NCBI GenBank assembly: GCA_943330855.2
Contig: CALQJI020000005.1
Location: 54,429-118,428, forward strand
Source of the DNA: Klebsiella pneumoniae
Lineage (GTDB): Bacteria; Verrucomicrobiota; Verrucomicrobiia; Limisphaerales; SXTU01
Length of the DNA: 64,000 nucleotides
Direction of reading: 5' to 3'
This document shows positions 17,588 to 26,591 of the stretch, in pieces. The notes beneath the pieces were generated by a model. The model worked only from the letters and a program-made list of their open reading frames with translations. It was not told the DNA's origin and ran no database searches. The translations under genes were made by a program, and so were the position numbers. The first letter of the stretch is position 1, and every line of letters starts with the position of its first letter.

Positions 17588-17657
17588 GTAGCCGCCGAGG
17601 TCAGGAGGCGGACCGCCACTTGCACCACAGAATCCGCCTCCTCACCTCGGCGGCTAC
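17588..17657. repeat. 70-bp inverted repeat (GTAGCCGCCGAGGT arms)
   Basis: Two 25-nt arms, 17588-17612 and 17633-17657, are reverse complements with one mismatch and a 20-nt loop. The arms start GTAGCCGCCGAGGT and end CCTCGGCGGCTAC. It fills the whole gap between the DUF1475-like stop and the DUF1295 start, so the transcript would fold into a long hairpin there. Confidence 0.92.
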
Positions 17658-17676
17658 CCAGCTCGGAGCGCCCACC

Positions 17677-18498
17677 ATGCTGAACAGCGCACTCTTCATG
17701 CTCGGCCTCGCGCTGGCGTTTGTCTTCATCGAGATGACGGTCACGTGGCTCATCGCGCGTTGGCTGCGGAACAACGGCATCGTGGACGTAGTCTGGTCGG
17801 CGGGGTTTGCACCGTTGGCCTTTATCTTCTTCATGCTGGGAACCGAGGACCTCGACTTCCAAGTGCTGCCCCGCCAGCCAGCCATCACGATAATGGTCAT
17901 CGTTTGGAGCCTTCGCCTTGGCCTCCACCTGCTCGTTCGTGTCCGCTCGCATCACCCACACGAAGACGTTCGCTACGCCAAGCTGCGTCAGGAATGGGGC
18001 GCGACCACAGACCGCAAGATGTTCGGCTTCTTCCAACTTCAAGGCGCACTCCAAATCGTGCTGTCGCTTCCCATACTCCTGGTGCATTTGGATGGCGCGC
18101 GCGTCACCACCGGCTACGGCCTCGGCATTACCGGCTGTCTCGGCGTGGCATTGTGGCTCACCGGCCTCCTCGGCGAATCCCTCGCCGACCGCCAGCTCGC
18201 CCGCTTCCGCGCGGACCCGGCGAACAAGGGCAAGGTCTGCCAGACCGGCCTGTGGAACTACTCGCGGCACCCGAACTACTTCTTCGAGTGGCTCGTGTGG
18301 GTAGGTTACGCCGTCTTCGCGCTCGGCTCTCCGTGGGGCTGGCTGGGCCTCATCGCGCCCGCGCTGATGCTGCACTTCCTCCTCAACGTCACCGGCATCC
18401 CCATGACCGAGGAGCTGTCCCTCAAGTCCAAGGGCGACGCCTACCGCGCCTACCAAGGCACCACCAGCGCCTTCGTGCCGTGGTTTAAGAAATCTTAG
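17677..18498 (+). CDS. DUF1295 membrane protein (steroid 5-alpha-reductase/ICMT-like)
   Basis: Polytopic membrane protein of 273 residues. Several hydrophobic helices (FMLGLALAFVFIEMTVTWL, ITIMVIVWSLRLGLHLL, GLGITGCLGVALWLTGLL) precede the conserved C-terminal block WNYSRHPNYFFEWLVW, then IPMTEELSLKSKG and the Y..Y...TS.FVPW end. The RHPNYF motif is the NADPH/cofactor-binding hallmark of the 5-alpha-reductase and isoprenylcysteine methyltransferase superfamily, so a reductase acting on a lipid chain is plausible. The ATG at 17677 was chosen because the upstream alternatives lie in the palindrome at 17588-17657. It belongs to the lipid operon, with a second repeat element after it. Confidence 0.88.
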   Translation: MLNSALFMLGLALAFVFIEMTVTWLIARWLRNNGIVDVVWSAGFAPLAFIFFMLGTEDLDFQVLPRQPAITIMVIVWSLRLGLHLLVRVRSHHPHEDVRYAKLRQEWGATTDRKMFGFFQLQGALQIVLSLPILLVHLDGARVTTGYGLGITGCLGVALWLTGLLGESLADRQLARFRADPANKGKVCQTGLWNYSRHPNYFFEWLVWVGYAVFALGSPWGWLGLIAPALMLHFLLNVTGIPMTEELSLKSKGDAYRAYQGTTSAFVPWFKKS

Positions 18499-18658
18499 CT
18501 TGGCCACCGATGGACACAGATAAAACCCAGATAGGGCGGGGAAGAGACCTTTATCAAAGAAGCCGGGGCTTGAGAAACGAAGTGCCGCGTCACCGCCTTG
18601 CGGCTCTCCTTCTGCATTCCCAATCTGTGTTTCATCTGTGCCCATCTGTGGCTAAAAT
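18499..18658. repeat. palindromic MITE-like element, copy 2
   Basis: The left end reads GGCCACCGATGGACACAGAT and the right end CATCTGTGCCCATCTGTGGC; the two are inverted and related to the elements at 1394 and 49000. It ends 6 nt before the ATG of the second methyltransferase, so any ribosome binding site there must lie at the edge of the element. Confidence 0.7.
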
Positions 18659-18664
18659 TTTCCC

Positions 18665-19696
18665 ATGATTGACGCACTCCTCGAACGCAATCTCCTCCCC
18701 GACCCGCTCCTGCGCTTCGGCATCCGCCGCCTGCTGGCGCAGCGGTTGCGCGAGGAGGACCAAGGCAGCGCGGAGGCGCAGTTAGCGCATCTACAGGCAC
18801 TCATCGCAGAGCTGCGCCGCTCCCCCATCGCCATCGAGACGGCGGCGGCGAACGAGCAGCATTACGAGGTGCCCACGCGCTTCTATCAACTCTGCCTCGG
18901 GCCGCGCCTGAAATACAGCGGCGCGCTCTGGCCCGCCGGCGTCACCACACTCGCTGAGGCCGAGGAGCGGATGCTCTCGCTCTACGCTGAACGCGCCCAA
19001 CTCGCGGACGGTCAAGACATCCTCGAACTCGGCTGCGGCTGGGGCTCGCTCTCGCTCTGGATGGCCGAGAGATTCCCCAACTCCCACATCACCGGCGTCT
19101 CCAACTCGCGGACGCAGAAGGAGTTCATCGACGCCGAGGCGGCGCGGCGCGGCTTGAAAAACCTCCGCATCATCACCTGCGACATGAACCGGTTCGACAT
19201 TGAGGCCGGCGGGTTCGACCGCGTCGTCTCCATCGAGATGTTCGAGCACATGAAGAATTACCAGCGCCTCCTGGCAAACGTCGCTCACTGGCTGCGGCCC
19301 GGCGGGCAGCTCTTCGTCCACATCTTCACGCACAAGGAATTCGCCTACCACTTCGTCGCGCGGGACGAGACGGACTGGATGGCGCGCTACTTCTTCACCG
19401 GCGGCATCATGCCCAGCGACGACCTCCTCGCTTATTTCCAAGACGACCTCCGCCTCATGAACCACTGGCGCGTCAACGGCCAGCACTACGAGAAGACGGC
19501 GAACGCGTGGCTTGCCAACCTGGACGCGAACGAGCCGGAGATACGGAAAATCCTCGCCGCCACCTACGGCACGGAGGAGGAAACCAAGTGGTGGGTTTAC
19601 TGGCGGGTCTTCTTCATGGCCTGCGCGGAGCTGTGGGGCTACCGCGATGGCAACGAGTGGCTCGTCTCGCACTATCTGTTCCGCAAGCCCGCGTAA
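18665..19696 (+). CDS. CFA-family SAM methyltransferase resembling coclaurine N-methyltransferase
   Basis: Methyltransferase of 343 residues. [30 protein letters not shown], the SAM loop [66 protein letters not shown] and [17 protein letters not shown] follow, block by block, the pattern of plant coclaurine N-methyltransferases and their bacterial relatives. It clearly differs from the first methyltransferase in this operon. It lacks the N-terminal lipid-binding domain of classical CFA synthase; a short helical leader stands in its place. In bacteria this subfamily occurs beside FAD/DUF1365/CFA genes, so an acyl-chain or lipid substrate is more likely than an alkaloid. The start ATG 18665 directly follows a repeat element. 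It is probably the last gene of the operon. Confidence 0.88.
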   Translation: MIDALLERNLLPDPLLRFGIRRLLAQRLREEDQGSAEAQLAHLQALIAELRRSPIAIETAAANEQHYEVPTRFYQLCLGPRLKYSGALWPAGVTTLAEAEERMLSLYAERAQLADGQDILELGCGWGSLSLWMAERFPNSHITGVSNSRTQKEFIDAEAARRGLKNLRIITCDMNRFDIEAGGFDRVVSIEMFEHMKNYQRLLANVAHWLRPGGQLFVHIFTHKEFAYHFVARDETDWMARYFFTGGIMPSDDLLAYFQDDLRLMNHWRVNGQHYEKTANAWLANLDANEPEIRKILAATYGTEEETKWWVYWRVFFMACAELWGYRDGNEWLVSHYLFRKPA

Positions 19697-19708
19697 GAGA
19701 CGACGTGC

Positions 19709-20566
19709 TCAGCCAAACAACCCCGCCGGACTCGTCCCGCACGCGAGATTCTTCCCGCCGTCGTAAGCCTTCTCCAACTCCCGCCCGTTCCACCGCCGCA
19801 GTCGGTAAAGAGTCGCGAACGTAAAATCCGGAGCTGCCCCGCCCTGCCCTCCCACCAACTCGCCACCCCGCCGCACGTTGTCCACCATCCACGCCGGCAG
19901 CGTGAGATGATACGGGTTCCGCCGCACCTCACCGACGTGGAAGGTCAGCGCCGTGATGAGGTCCGCGAGGTCCGGCGTGCTGATCTCCACCATCAAGTTG
20001 GGCGATGGCATTTGCCCCCAGAACTCCGTCTCCACGGCCACCGTGCGGAACTCCACCGGCAACGTGCGCAGCGCATCCAGCACCAAGTGATGCGTGCCGA
20101 TGTGCGAACTGTTCCAGTCCAGCTCATGCGGGAAGAAAATCGCCTGCGGCCGATGCTTCGCCAAAATGTCCGCGATGACTTTCACCGAAGGCGCCCAATC
20201 CGCCGGGCTCTTCTCGCGCGTCGCCACGTTCACCTTCTCCAATCCACCCGGCACCGTTTGCACGAGCCCGAACCCGATGCAATCACAGCACGCCGCAAGT
20301 TCCGCCCAACGCTCCGACTGCCGCGCCGCGTTGCTGCCCTGCGTGACCGCGACGTTGACCACCTTCCACCCGGCCTCACGCAACAACCGCAGCGCCAGCC
20401 CGCCAATAATCACCTCGTCATCCGGGTGCGGAGAAAAGATGAGCGCAATCGGCGCATCCGCAGAGATGACAGGACGGGCGCAACGGGGGAAACCACCGAG
20501 CGGCCAGTCCTTGCCCGCCTTCGCGAAACGGGCGTAGTCGGAAACAAAGTCGAGATAGGGATTCAT
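19709..20566 (-). CDS. PIG-L/LmbE family deacetylase
   Basis: Zinc-dependent N-deacetylase of 285 residues, of the family acting on GlcNAc-containing sugars, mycothiol/bacillithiol precursors and related molecules. The metal site motif is SPHPDDEVIIGG (about residue 46), with a second His-rich stretch, HELDWNSSHIGTHH, near residue 150 and an FPHELD motif. ATG 20566 is used because it begins the conserved region; the frame is open further upstream without homology. No signal peptide is seen, so it is cytoplasmic. It faces a divergently transcribed secreted protease across 121 bp. The substrate cannot be told from sequence. Confidence 0.87.
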   Translation of the reverse strand: MNPYLDFVSDYARFAKAGKDWPLGGFPRCARPVISADAPIALIFSPHPDDEVIIGGLALRLLREAGWKVVNVAVTQGSNAARQSERWAELAACCDCIGFGLVQTVPGGLEKVNVATREKSPADWAPSVKVIADILAKHRPQAIFFPHELDWNSSHIGTHHLVLDALRTLPVEFRTVAVETEFWGQMPSPNLMVEISTPDLADLITALTFHVGEVRRNPYHLTLPAWMVDNVRRGGELVGGQGGAAPDFTFATLYRLRRWNGRELEKAYDGGKNLACGTSPAGLFG

Positions 20567-20687
20567 GTTCAGGCGCGAAATTAAGCCCGCCCGCCTGCGC
20601 CAACGCAACTGCAAGCACGCCCGCCTGCCGCCCGCCAACCCATTTCAGCATCGCCTCCCGCGAGCTCCGCGAGCAGAGTCGGCGGCG

Positions 20688-21485
20688 ATGAAACCCTGTT
20701 TTGAAACCCGCGCGGTGCGTGCTGTCTGGTGCGTGTCGTTGCTCACAGCCGCCCTCACGGCACGGGCGCAAGAGACCACCAACGGCTTCGCCTTCACGGA
20801 CTTTCTCCTCGCCCCGCTGCGCATCCATCTCCTCACCTCCACGAACGAGCCGACCATTCACACCACCCTCACGAGCAACGACGTGACGCGCATTCTCCGC
20901 AAGGTCAACCGCGTCTGGGCGCAAGCGGGCATCACGTTCTACCTTGAGTCCCTCCGTCTCGAACCGGCGATAAAAACCGAGGGCTTCCGCGAGAACGTGA
21001 AGACGAACACCGACGCGCTGATGCGTCTGCGGCCCGAGTCGAGCAAGGCTACGAACGTCTTCCATGTCTATTACCTGAAGCAGTTCGGCCCGAACGGCAT
21101 TTGCATCCGCGGCATCAACTTCGTGAAGGACACCGCGTCGCTGCGCGCGGTCGAGGGCGGACTGGATGAGCCAATCCCACGCGTGACGTCCCACGAGCTG
21201 GGCCACGCGCTGACACTGCCCCACCGGCAGGATGTGACAAACCTGCTGGCCTCGGGGATGTCAGGAGCCTGGCTGAACGAGTCTGAAATCAAGCAAGCCC
21301 GCGCGGCGGCGCAGACCAAGCCCTGGATTCTACCAGCAGCCAACGTGTGGAAAAAGGCAGACGAGTTGCGAATCGCAAACCAACCTGTGGAGTCACGACG
21401 GCTCTGGGAGCACCTCACGCACCTCCCGCTGAACTGCGATTCCACCCGGCAAGCACGGAAGCGACTGGAGGAGTTGACCAACTAA
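20688..21485 (+). CDS. secreted metzincin-type zinc metalloprotease
   Basis: 265-residue exported protein. The start ATG 20688 gives a signal peptide (VWCVSLLTAALTARAQ). The middle part carries the extended zinc motif TSHELGHALTLPH (about residue 167), with HExxHxxxxxH giving three His ligands and the catalytic Glu. It is followed by LLASGMSGAWLNESE, where the Met fits a Met-turn. This pattern fits metzincins (M10/M43-like). The C-terminal 50 residues (WKKADELRIANQPVESRRLW) are helical and could be a TPR-like or interaction segment. It stands alone, facing the PIG-L gene. It is shorter than most matrix-type proteases and has no propeptide Cys that can be recognised. Confidence 0.8.
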   Translation: MKPCFETRAVRAVWCVSLLTAALTARAQETTNGFAFTDFLLAPLRIHLLTSTNEPTIHTTLTSNDVTRILRKVNRVWAQAGITFYLESLRLEPAIKTEGFRENVKTNTDALMRLRPESSKATNVFHVYYLKQFGPNGICIRGINFVKDTASLRAVEGGLDEPIPRVTSHELGHALTLPHRQDVTNLLASGMSGAWLNESEIKQARAAAQTKPWILPAANVWKKADELRIANQPVESRRLWEHLTHLPLNCDSTRQARKRLEELTN

Positions 21486-21704
21486 CGGCGCATGAGCAAA
21501 CCGCCACTGGCACCCATCGGCAGTCCGCCTGCACCTGACACGCGGCAAGGTGAACTCTGTCTCCTTGTCGCTGCTGTCACGCTTTCCGTGCCCCGTCCGG
21601 GCAGCAACGCCCACTCCAAATCCTGACCTGCTACTTGGCGCGGGCGAGCGATGTTTCGGCTGGAGAAAGACTCCTGCGGACGTGCGCTTCCGCGCTCCAT
21701 TTCC
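21486..21704. other. intergenic gap, no feature recognised
   Basis: 219 bp between the convergent metalloprotease and DUF1501 genes. No gene, clear hairpin with a T-run or known repeat was recognised. Confidence 0.4.
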
Positions 21705-23126
21705 TCAACTCAAAATCCCGTGCAGGACTTCGCCGTGGACATCCGTGAGGCGGATATCGCGGCCGCTGAAGCGGAAGGTGAGGTGCTCGTGGTGGATGCC
21801 TAGCAGGTGGAGCATCGTCGCGTGCAGGTCGTGGATGGCGACTTTGTTTTCCACGGCTTTGTAGCCGTAGTCGTCGGTCGCGCCGTAGATGGTCCCGCCC
21901 TTCACCCCGCCGCCAGCCAGCCACATCGTGAAGCCAAAGGGGTTGTGGTCGCGGCCATTCGAGCCCTGCGCAAAGGGCGTGCGGCCGAACTCACCGCCCC
22001 AGACCACGAGCGTGGAGTCGAGCAGTCCCCTGCCCTTCAGGTCGCGCAAGAGGCCGGCGATGGGTTGGTCAACGGCGCGGGAGTTTTTTTCGTGGCCTTC
22101 GCGAAGGTTACTGTGCTGGTCCCAGCGATCGCCGCCGCCGTTGGGACAGGTCAGCTCGATGAAGCGCACGCCGCGTTCGACCAAGCGCCGCGCCAGCAGG
22201 CATTGCTCGGCGAAGGTGGCGGTCATCTTATTCGGCGAGCCGACGCCATACATGCGCTTGGTCGCGTCGGTTTCGCCACGCAAGTCCATCAGCTCGGGCA
22301 CGGCGGACTGCATCCGGTAGGCCAGTTCGTAGTTCGCGATGGAACTCTCCAGCGAATCGAGCTTGCCGAAGCGCTCCACGACACCCGCGTCGAGCTTGCG
22401 CATGAGGGCGAGCTTGGCGTCCTGGAGCTCGGGCTTCGCTTCGGTGGGCAGCACGTTCGCCACCGGGTTCGCGCCGGGCTTGAAGACGGAGCCTTGATAT
22501 GTCGCGGGCAAGAAGCCGCTGTTGAAGTTATCGAGTCCGCCGGGCGGGATGAGGCCGCCGTTGAGCACGACGAAGCCCGGCAGGTCAGCGTTCTCGCTGC
22601 CGAGTCCGTAGCCGGCCCACGCGCCCATGCTGGGCCGGCCTTGCAAGCCGCTGCCGGTGTGGAGGAAGTAATTCGCGTTCGTGTGCTCGGAGAAACTGCT
22701 CGTCATTGAGCGCACCACGGCGAGGTCGTCCACGCACTGCGCGACGTGGGGAAAGAGGCTGCTGACGGGGATGCCGCTCTGGCCGTGCTGCTGAAATTCC
22801 CAGAACGAGCCGAGGGTGTTGCCGTTGTTGTTGAACTGCGTCGGCTCCATCTTGATCGCGAAGGGCTTGCCGTTCTCCGCCGTGAGCCGGGGCTTGGGGT
22901 CGAAGGTGTCCACCTGCGAGGGGCCGCCGTCCATGTAGAGGAAGATGACGGAGCGGGCGCGCGGCGCGACGTGCGGGGCACGCGGGGCGAGGGAGTTGGC
23001 GGAGCTGGCGGAGGACTTGTCCGCGAGCAACGAGGTGAGTGCGAGTGCGCCGAAGCCGTTTGCACAACGGGCGAGCATAGCGCGACGGGTCAAAGCGCGT
23101 GGATGGAAGTTTCCGCAAGGTGGCAT
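21705..23126 (-). CDS. DUF1501 domain-containing exported protein
   Basis: 473-residue protein of the sulfatase/alkaline-phosphatase-like DUF1501 family, very abundant in Planctomycetes and Verrucomicrobia. It has a twin-arginine-type leader (LTRRAMLARCANGFGALALT). Conserved blocks: SVIFLYMDGGPSQVDTFDPK (metal-binding Asp region), GSFWEFQQHGQSGIPVS, ERGVRFIELTCPNGG, VVWGGEFGRTPFAQGSNGRD, DHNPFGFTMWLAGGGVKGG and a C-terminal LHLLGIHHEHLTFRFSGRD. The start lies 3 bp after the stop of the DUF1549/DUF1553 gene, the standard two-gene unit. The pair is thought to act in the envelope, perhaps on polysaccharides. The reaction is unproven. Confidence 0.93.
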   Translation of the reverse strand: MPPCGNFHPRALTRRAMLARCANGFGALALTSLLADKSSASSANSLAPRAPHVAPRARSVIFLYMDGGPSQVDTFDPKPRLTAENGKPFAIKMEPTQFNNNGNTLGSFWEFQQHGQSGIPVSSLFPHVAQCVDDLAVVRSMTSSFSEHTNANYFLHTGSGLQGRPSMGAWAGYGLGSENADLPGFVVLNGGLIPPGGLDNFNSGFLPATYQGSVFKPGANPVANVLPTEAKPELQDAKLALMRKLDAGVVERFGKLDSLESSIANYELAYRMQSAVPELMDLRGETDATKRMYGVGSPNKMTATFAEQCLLARRLVERGVRFIELTCPNGGGDRWDQHSNLREGHEKNSRAVDQPIAGLLRDLKGRGLLDSTLVVWGGEFGRTPFAQGSNGRDHNPFGFTMWLAGGGVKGGTIYGATDDYGYKAVENKVAIHDLHATMLHLLGIHHEHLTFRFSGRDIRLTDVHGEVLHGILS

Positions 23127-23129
23127 GGC

Positions 23130-26100
23130 CTAGTTGAGGTAAATGAATTCCTTCACATTGAACAGCACATGGGCGAGGTCGGCCCAGACGCGTTCATCAG
23201 CAGGCGAAGGCCCGAGGTGCTGAGATTGAGTGCTGACAAACGCGAGGGCGTCCTTCAGCTCGTGCTCGGTGGGCGGGCGGCTGAAGGCGGCGAGATACAT
23301 CTGGCGGACGCGGGCGGCGGGGTCGGTCACCGACGCGAGCTTCTTCGCCCAAACGCGCGACTGTTCCACGATGAACGGGTCGTTCATCAGAATGAGCGCC
23401 TGCGCGGGGACGTTCGAGATGTTGCGTCGGCCCATCGTGGTGAAGGGAATGGGCATGTCGAAGGCCAGCATCATGGGCGGGAGGAAGTTGCGGCGCACCG
23501 AGGTGTAAATGCTCCGCCGGCCCGCGCCGTCGAGCGGACCACTGCTGGGTTTGCCGCGTCCGTCCATGAAGGGCGTGAGATGCACCATCACGCTCGTGCC
23601 GCCGACCTTTGGGTCGAGGCGACCGGAGACGGCGAGCACGGCGTCGCGGATGGCCTCGCCTTCGAGGCGGCGCAGGTTCATGCGGTGGAGCAAGGCGTTT
23701 TCGGGGTCGAGCTCTTCGCCGCGGGCGTCGGTCGGGGCGCTGGACATTTGGTAAGCCTGCGTGAGCACCAGCTCGCGGATGAGACGCTTCACGGACCAGT
23801 TGAGGTCGCGGACGAAATGGACGGCGAGGTAGTCGAGCAGCTCGGGGTGCGACGGCGGTTGGCCGAGCACGCCGAAGTTGTCCACGGACGGCACGATCCC
23901 GCGCCCGAAGAGGTGGTGCCAGACGCGATTCACGATGACACGCGCGGTGAAGGGATTGGCCGGGGCAACGATTTGCTGCGCGAGTTCGAGTCGACCGCTG
24001 CCGGTGGCGAAGGTTTGCGGTTGCGTGCCGGACAAGGCTTCGAGGAAGCGGCGGGGCGTGGCTCCGGCGGGGTTGCGCGGCTGGCCGCGCACGAGGAGAA
24101 ACTCGTCCACGCCGTTGCCGTCGAGCATGGCGGGGGCGGTCACGGTGATGGGCTGAATGCGCGCGACCAGCTCGGCGCGGCGGGCGAACGCGGGCTTGGC
24201 GGCGGCGGCGAGCTGCTGGCGCTCGGCGCTGCTGGGCGGGCAGAGGAGGTCGAGGTTTTGCACGAGCCAGTCGGCGAGCTCGGCGGCGGCGGACGAGGGC
24301 AAGGAACCCTTCTCCATTTGCGCGGCGACGCTGCGGAAGGCGCGCTGCAACGTGGCGGCGATGATGGCCGGCGAGTCCACTTCTACCGCGTCGAGTGCGG
24401 CGTGGAGCAACTCGTTGGCCGCTTCGGGTAAGAGCGGTTTCGTATCCGCTTGCACGACCATCGCGATGGCGAGCGGGGCCGCGCCGATGGGGCTGAACTG
24501 GGTGTGGACGCGCTGGCCGCGATAGGCCGCGAGCGGGTGTTCGACCCAGCGCCAGTGGTCGCGGTCGTCCTTGAACTCGCGCAAGAGCGCGCCGTGGAGC
24601 GGACCTTGGATGATGAGGTGCGAGGCGACGTTCGCGTAGGCGCGCACGGGGCCGCGCACCAGATACCAGAGGCTGCCGGCGGTGAGGGTCACGTCGGGGG
24701 TGCGGAGGGTTTGGCCGCTGCGTTCCCAAGTGCCGAGCGGGCCACCGTCGCGCTCGACGCCTTTGGTGGCGAGGGCGCTCCACGCGAGGTCGCGCACGGC
24801 GGCGGGGCGGGAAGCGATGCCGGCGAGGGGTTGCTGCTCGCTGGTGCCGAGAAGAATTTCGCCGGGCTGCGCGGGGCGCGCGCCGAAGCTCCAGCCGTCT
24901 TGCACCCAGTCCTTCGCGCCAGGTTGGGCGTAGTCCACAACCACGCCGGGCGACAGGGACACGCCTGTCCCCGGTGCCGGTGAGGGCGAGGGTTTGTTCG
25001 CGGCGCGGCGCGGCCTCCGTGAAGGGCTTGTCCCCGTCTCGGCGGTGTTGGCGGGGCTTGGGAGGAGGTTCCTCGTCACGGCGAAGGCGTGGAGCGGGTG
25101 GTCGGGGTTGGCCTTGGCTTGTTGGAGTGCGGTGGTCCACGCGGCGGTGGGCGTGGGGTTGAGAAGGGTTTCAGCCAAGCGCTCCAAGCCCGGGCGGAGT
25201 GCGCGGGCGGTGGCTTGGAGCAACTTGCTTTGCTCGTCGGCGCGGAGTTGCGCGAGCTGCGCGGCGACTTCGCGGTGAGTTTCCATCACGGCGAAGGGGG
25301 CTTGGCGATAGGTGCTGCTGATGAGGAAGCCGGCGAGCGCGTAGTAGTCGCGCTGGGAGATGGCGTCGAACTTGTGGTCGTGGCAGCGGGCGCAGGCGAT
25401 GGTCATGCCGAGGAAGGTTTTCGACATCACGTCGAGGCGGTTGTCCATGCGGTCGCACTCGTCCTGACGGATGTCCACGGGCGAGTGGACTTCCTCGCCG
25501 AGGAACCAGAAGCCGGTGCCGAGGATGGATTCGTTCCCGCCGGTGGCGGGGTTGAGGCGGGGCTTCGCGACGAGGTCGCCGGCGAGGTGTTCGACGACGA
25601 ACTGGTTGTAAGGCACGTCGGCGTTGAGAGCGCGGATGACGTAGTCGCGGTAGTGGTAGGCGTTCGGGATGATAGGCTCGAACTCGTGGCCGCGCGTCTC
25701 GGCGTAACGGACGAGGTCGAGCCAGTGGCGCGCCCAGCGCTCGCCGAACGCGGGGGAGGCGAGCAGACGGTCCACGGCGCGCTCGTAGGCGGCCTCACTT
25801 TCCCGCTTTCTCGCTTTCTCACCTACCTTGGCCGGAGCAGGTGAGAGAGTGGGAGGGTGAGAGAGTGAGAGGGAGAAGGCTTCGACGTCCTCGGGCTTCG
25901 GGGGGAGGCCGGTGAGGTCGATGTGGAGGCGGCGGAGGAGGGTGTGCGGGGCGGCGGGGGGGGCGGCGGGGAGTTGCTTGGCTTCGAGTTTCGCGAGGAG
26001 GAAAAGGTCCACGGGCTGGGTGCTCCAGGCGGGGTTCTTCACGGCGGGCGGCGGGACGGAGCGCGGAGGTTCCCAACTCCAGTGGGCCTGCTTGCGCTGT

Positions 26101-26591
26101 TGGACATCGAAGCCCTTAGCGGCCACGCGCAGGGTGCCGGCCTCGGTGGGCCAGGGCGCGCCACGCTTCACCCACTCGGCGAGATCGGCGGTTTGGGCCT
26201 CGCTGAGGCGCGACTTGGGCGGCATCTGCAAGTCCTGGTTGCCGTAGCGGACGGCTTCGATGAGGAGGCTCTTGTCCGGTTGACCGGGGACAATGGCGGG
26301 GCGGGTGTCGCCACCTTTAAGCACGGCGGCTCGGGAGTCGAGGAGGAGGCTGCCTTTGAGTTTTTTGGCGTCGGAGCTGTGGCATTCGTAGCAACGCTCG
26401 GCGAGCAAGGGGCGGATGCGCTTCTCGAAGAACTCGAGGTCCTCGGCGGGGAACGGAGGCACGGCGGCTAAGGCGCTCGCCGTCAACGTGAGGGCGACGA
26501 CGAGGTTTGCGAGGAAACGATACCAAACCGGAATGAACGTCGCTGGAAGCGCTGGAGGACGACGACGCGCTTTGACTCCCTCGCCCTTCAT
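23130..26591 (-). CDS. PSD1-type protein: cytochrome c-like (PSCyt1), DUF1549 and DUF1553
   Basis: Exported protein of about 1,153 residues, partner of the DUF1501 gene. After a signal sequence (FLANLVVALTLTASALA) comes a PSCyt1 haem-c domain with RCYECHS (CxxCH) and the distal-ligand stretch LQMPPK. DUF1549 follows (LLRRLHIDLTGLPPKPED ... ERWARHWLDLVRYAETRG, with a further CARCHDHKFD). A middle region contains a long exposed part, and DUF1553 forms the C-terminus (RVIVNRVWHHLFGRGIV, QPPSHPELLDYLAVHF, AFSRPPTEHELKDAL). The ATG at 26591 is the nearest start before the signal peptide but lies within a dispersed repeat, so the true start is uncertain. Two internal inserts of repeat origin are visible: 25794-25869 (perfectly palindromic style) and about 24951-25045. 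Neither breaks the frame. Confidence 0.88.
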   Translation of the reverse strand: MKGEGVKARRRPPALPATFIPVWYRFLANLVVALTLTASALAAVPPFPAEDLEFFEKRIRPLLAERCYECHSSDAKKLKGSLLLDSRAAVLKGGDTRPAIVPGQPDKSLLIEAVRYGNQDLQMPPKSRLSEAQTADLAEWVKRGAPWPTEAGTLRVAAKGFDVQQRKQAHWSWEPPRSVPPPAVKNPAWSTQPVDLFLLAKLEAKQLPAAPPAAPHTLLRRLHIDLTGLPPKPEDVEAFSLSLSHPPTLSPAPAKVGEKARKRESEAAYERAVDRLLASPAFGERWARHWLDLVRYAETRGHEFEPIIPNAYHYRDYVIRALNADVPYNQFVVEHLAGDLVAKPRLNPATGGNESILGTGFWFLGEEVHSPVDIRQDECDRMDNRLDVMSKTFLGMTIACARCHDHKFDAISQRDYYALAGFLISSTYRQAPFAVMETHREVAAQLAQLRADEQSKLLQATARALRPGLERLAETLLNPTPTAAWTTALQQAKANPDHPLHAFAVTRNLLPSPANTAETGTSPSRRPRRAANKPSPSPAPGTGVSLSPGVVVDYAQPGAKDWVQDGWSFGARPAQPGEILLGTSEQQPLAGIASRPAAVRDLAWSALATKGVERDGGPLGTWERSGQTLRTPDVTLTAGSLWYLVRGPVRAYANVASHLIIQGPLHGALLREFKDDRDHWRWVEHPLAAYRGQRVHTQFSPIGAAPLAIAMVVQADTKPLLPEAANELLHAALDAVEVDSPAIIAATLQRAFRSVAAQMEKGSLPSSAAAELADWLVQNLDLLCPPSSAERQQLAAAAKPAFARRAELVARIQPITVTAPAMLDGNGVDEFLLVRGQPRNPAGATPRRFLEALSGTQPQTFATGSGRLELAQQIVAPANPFTARVIVNRVWHHLFGRGIVPSVDNFGVLGQPPSHPELLDYLAVHFVRDLNWSVKRLIRELVLTQAYQMSSAPTDARGEELDPENALLHRMNLRRLEGEAIRDAVLAVSGRLDPKVGGTSVMVHLTPFMDGRGKPSSGPLDGAGRRSIYTSVRRNFLPPMMLAFDMPIPFTTMGRRNISNVPAQALILMNDPFIVEQSRVWAKKLASVTDPAARVRQMYLAAFSRPPTEHELKDALAFVSTQSQHLGPSPADERVWADLAHVLFNVKEFIYLN
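24951..25045. repeat. GGGACAGGCGTGTCCC-type insert inside the PSD1 gene
   Basis: It starts with CGACAGGGACACGCCTGTCC, whose core is a near-perfect palindrome. It encodes a Pro/Ser/Arg-rich stretch (SPSRRPRRAANKPSPSPAPG) lying between two conserved parts of the protein. The right boundary is approximate. Confidence 0.55.
25794..25869. repeat. 76-bp inverted repeat inserted in frame in the PSD1 gene
   Basis: Two 31-nt arms (25794-25824 and 25839-25869), made of CTCACTTTC/GAGAGTGAG-type repeats, are imperfect reverse complements around a short loop. On the coding strand they give LSLSHPPTLSPAPAKV then GEKARKRESE, between EDVEAF and AAYERAVDRLL. In relatives of DUF1549 these two blocks are joined by only a few residues. 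Confidence 0.8.

Noticed and set aside
22746..24431. Plus-strand frame antisense to the DUF1501/PSD1 pair
   Set aside because: Both minus-strand genes show full sets of conserved motifs; the plus frame crosses both genes and has none.
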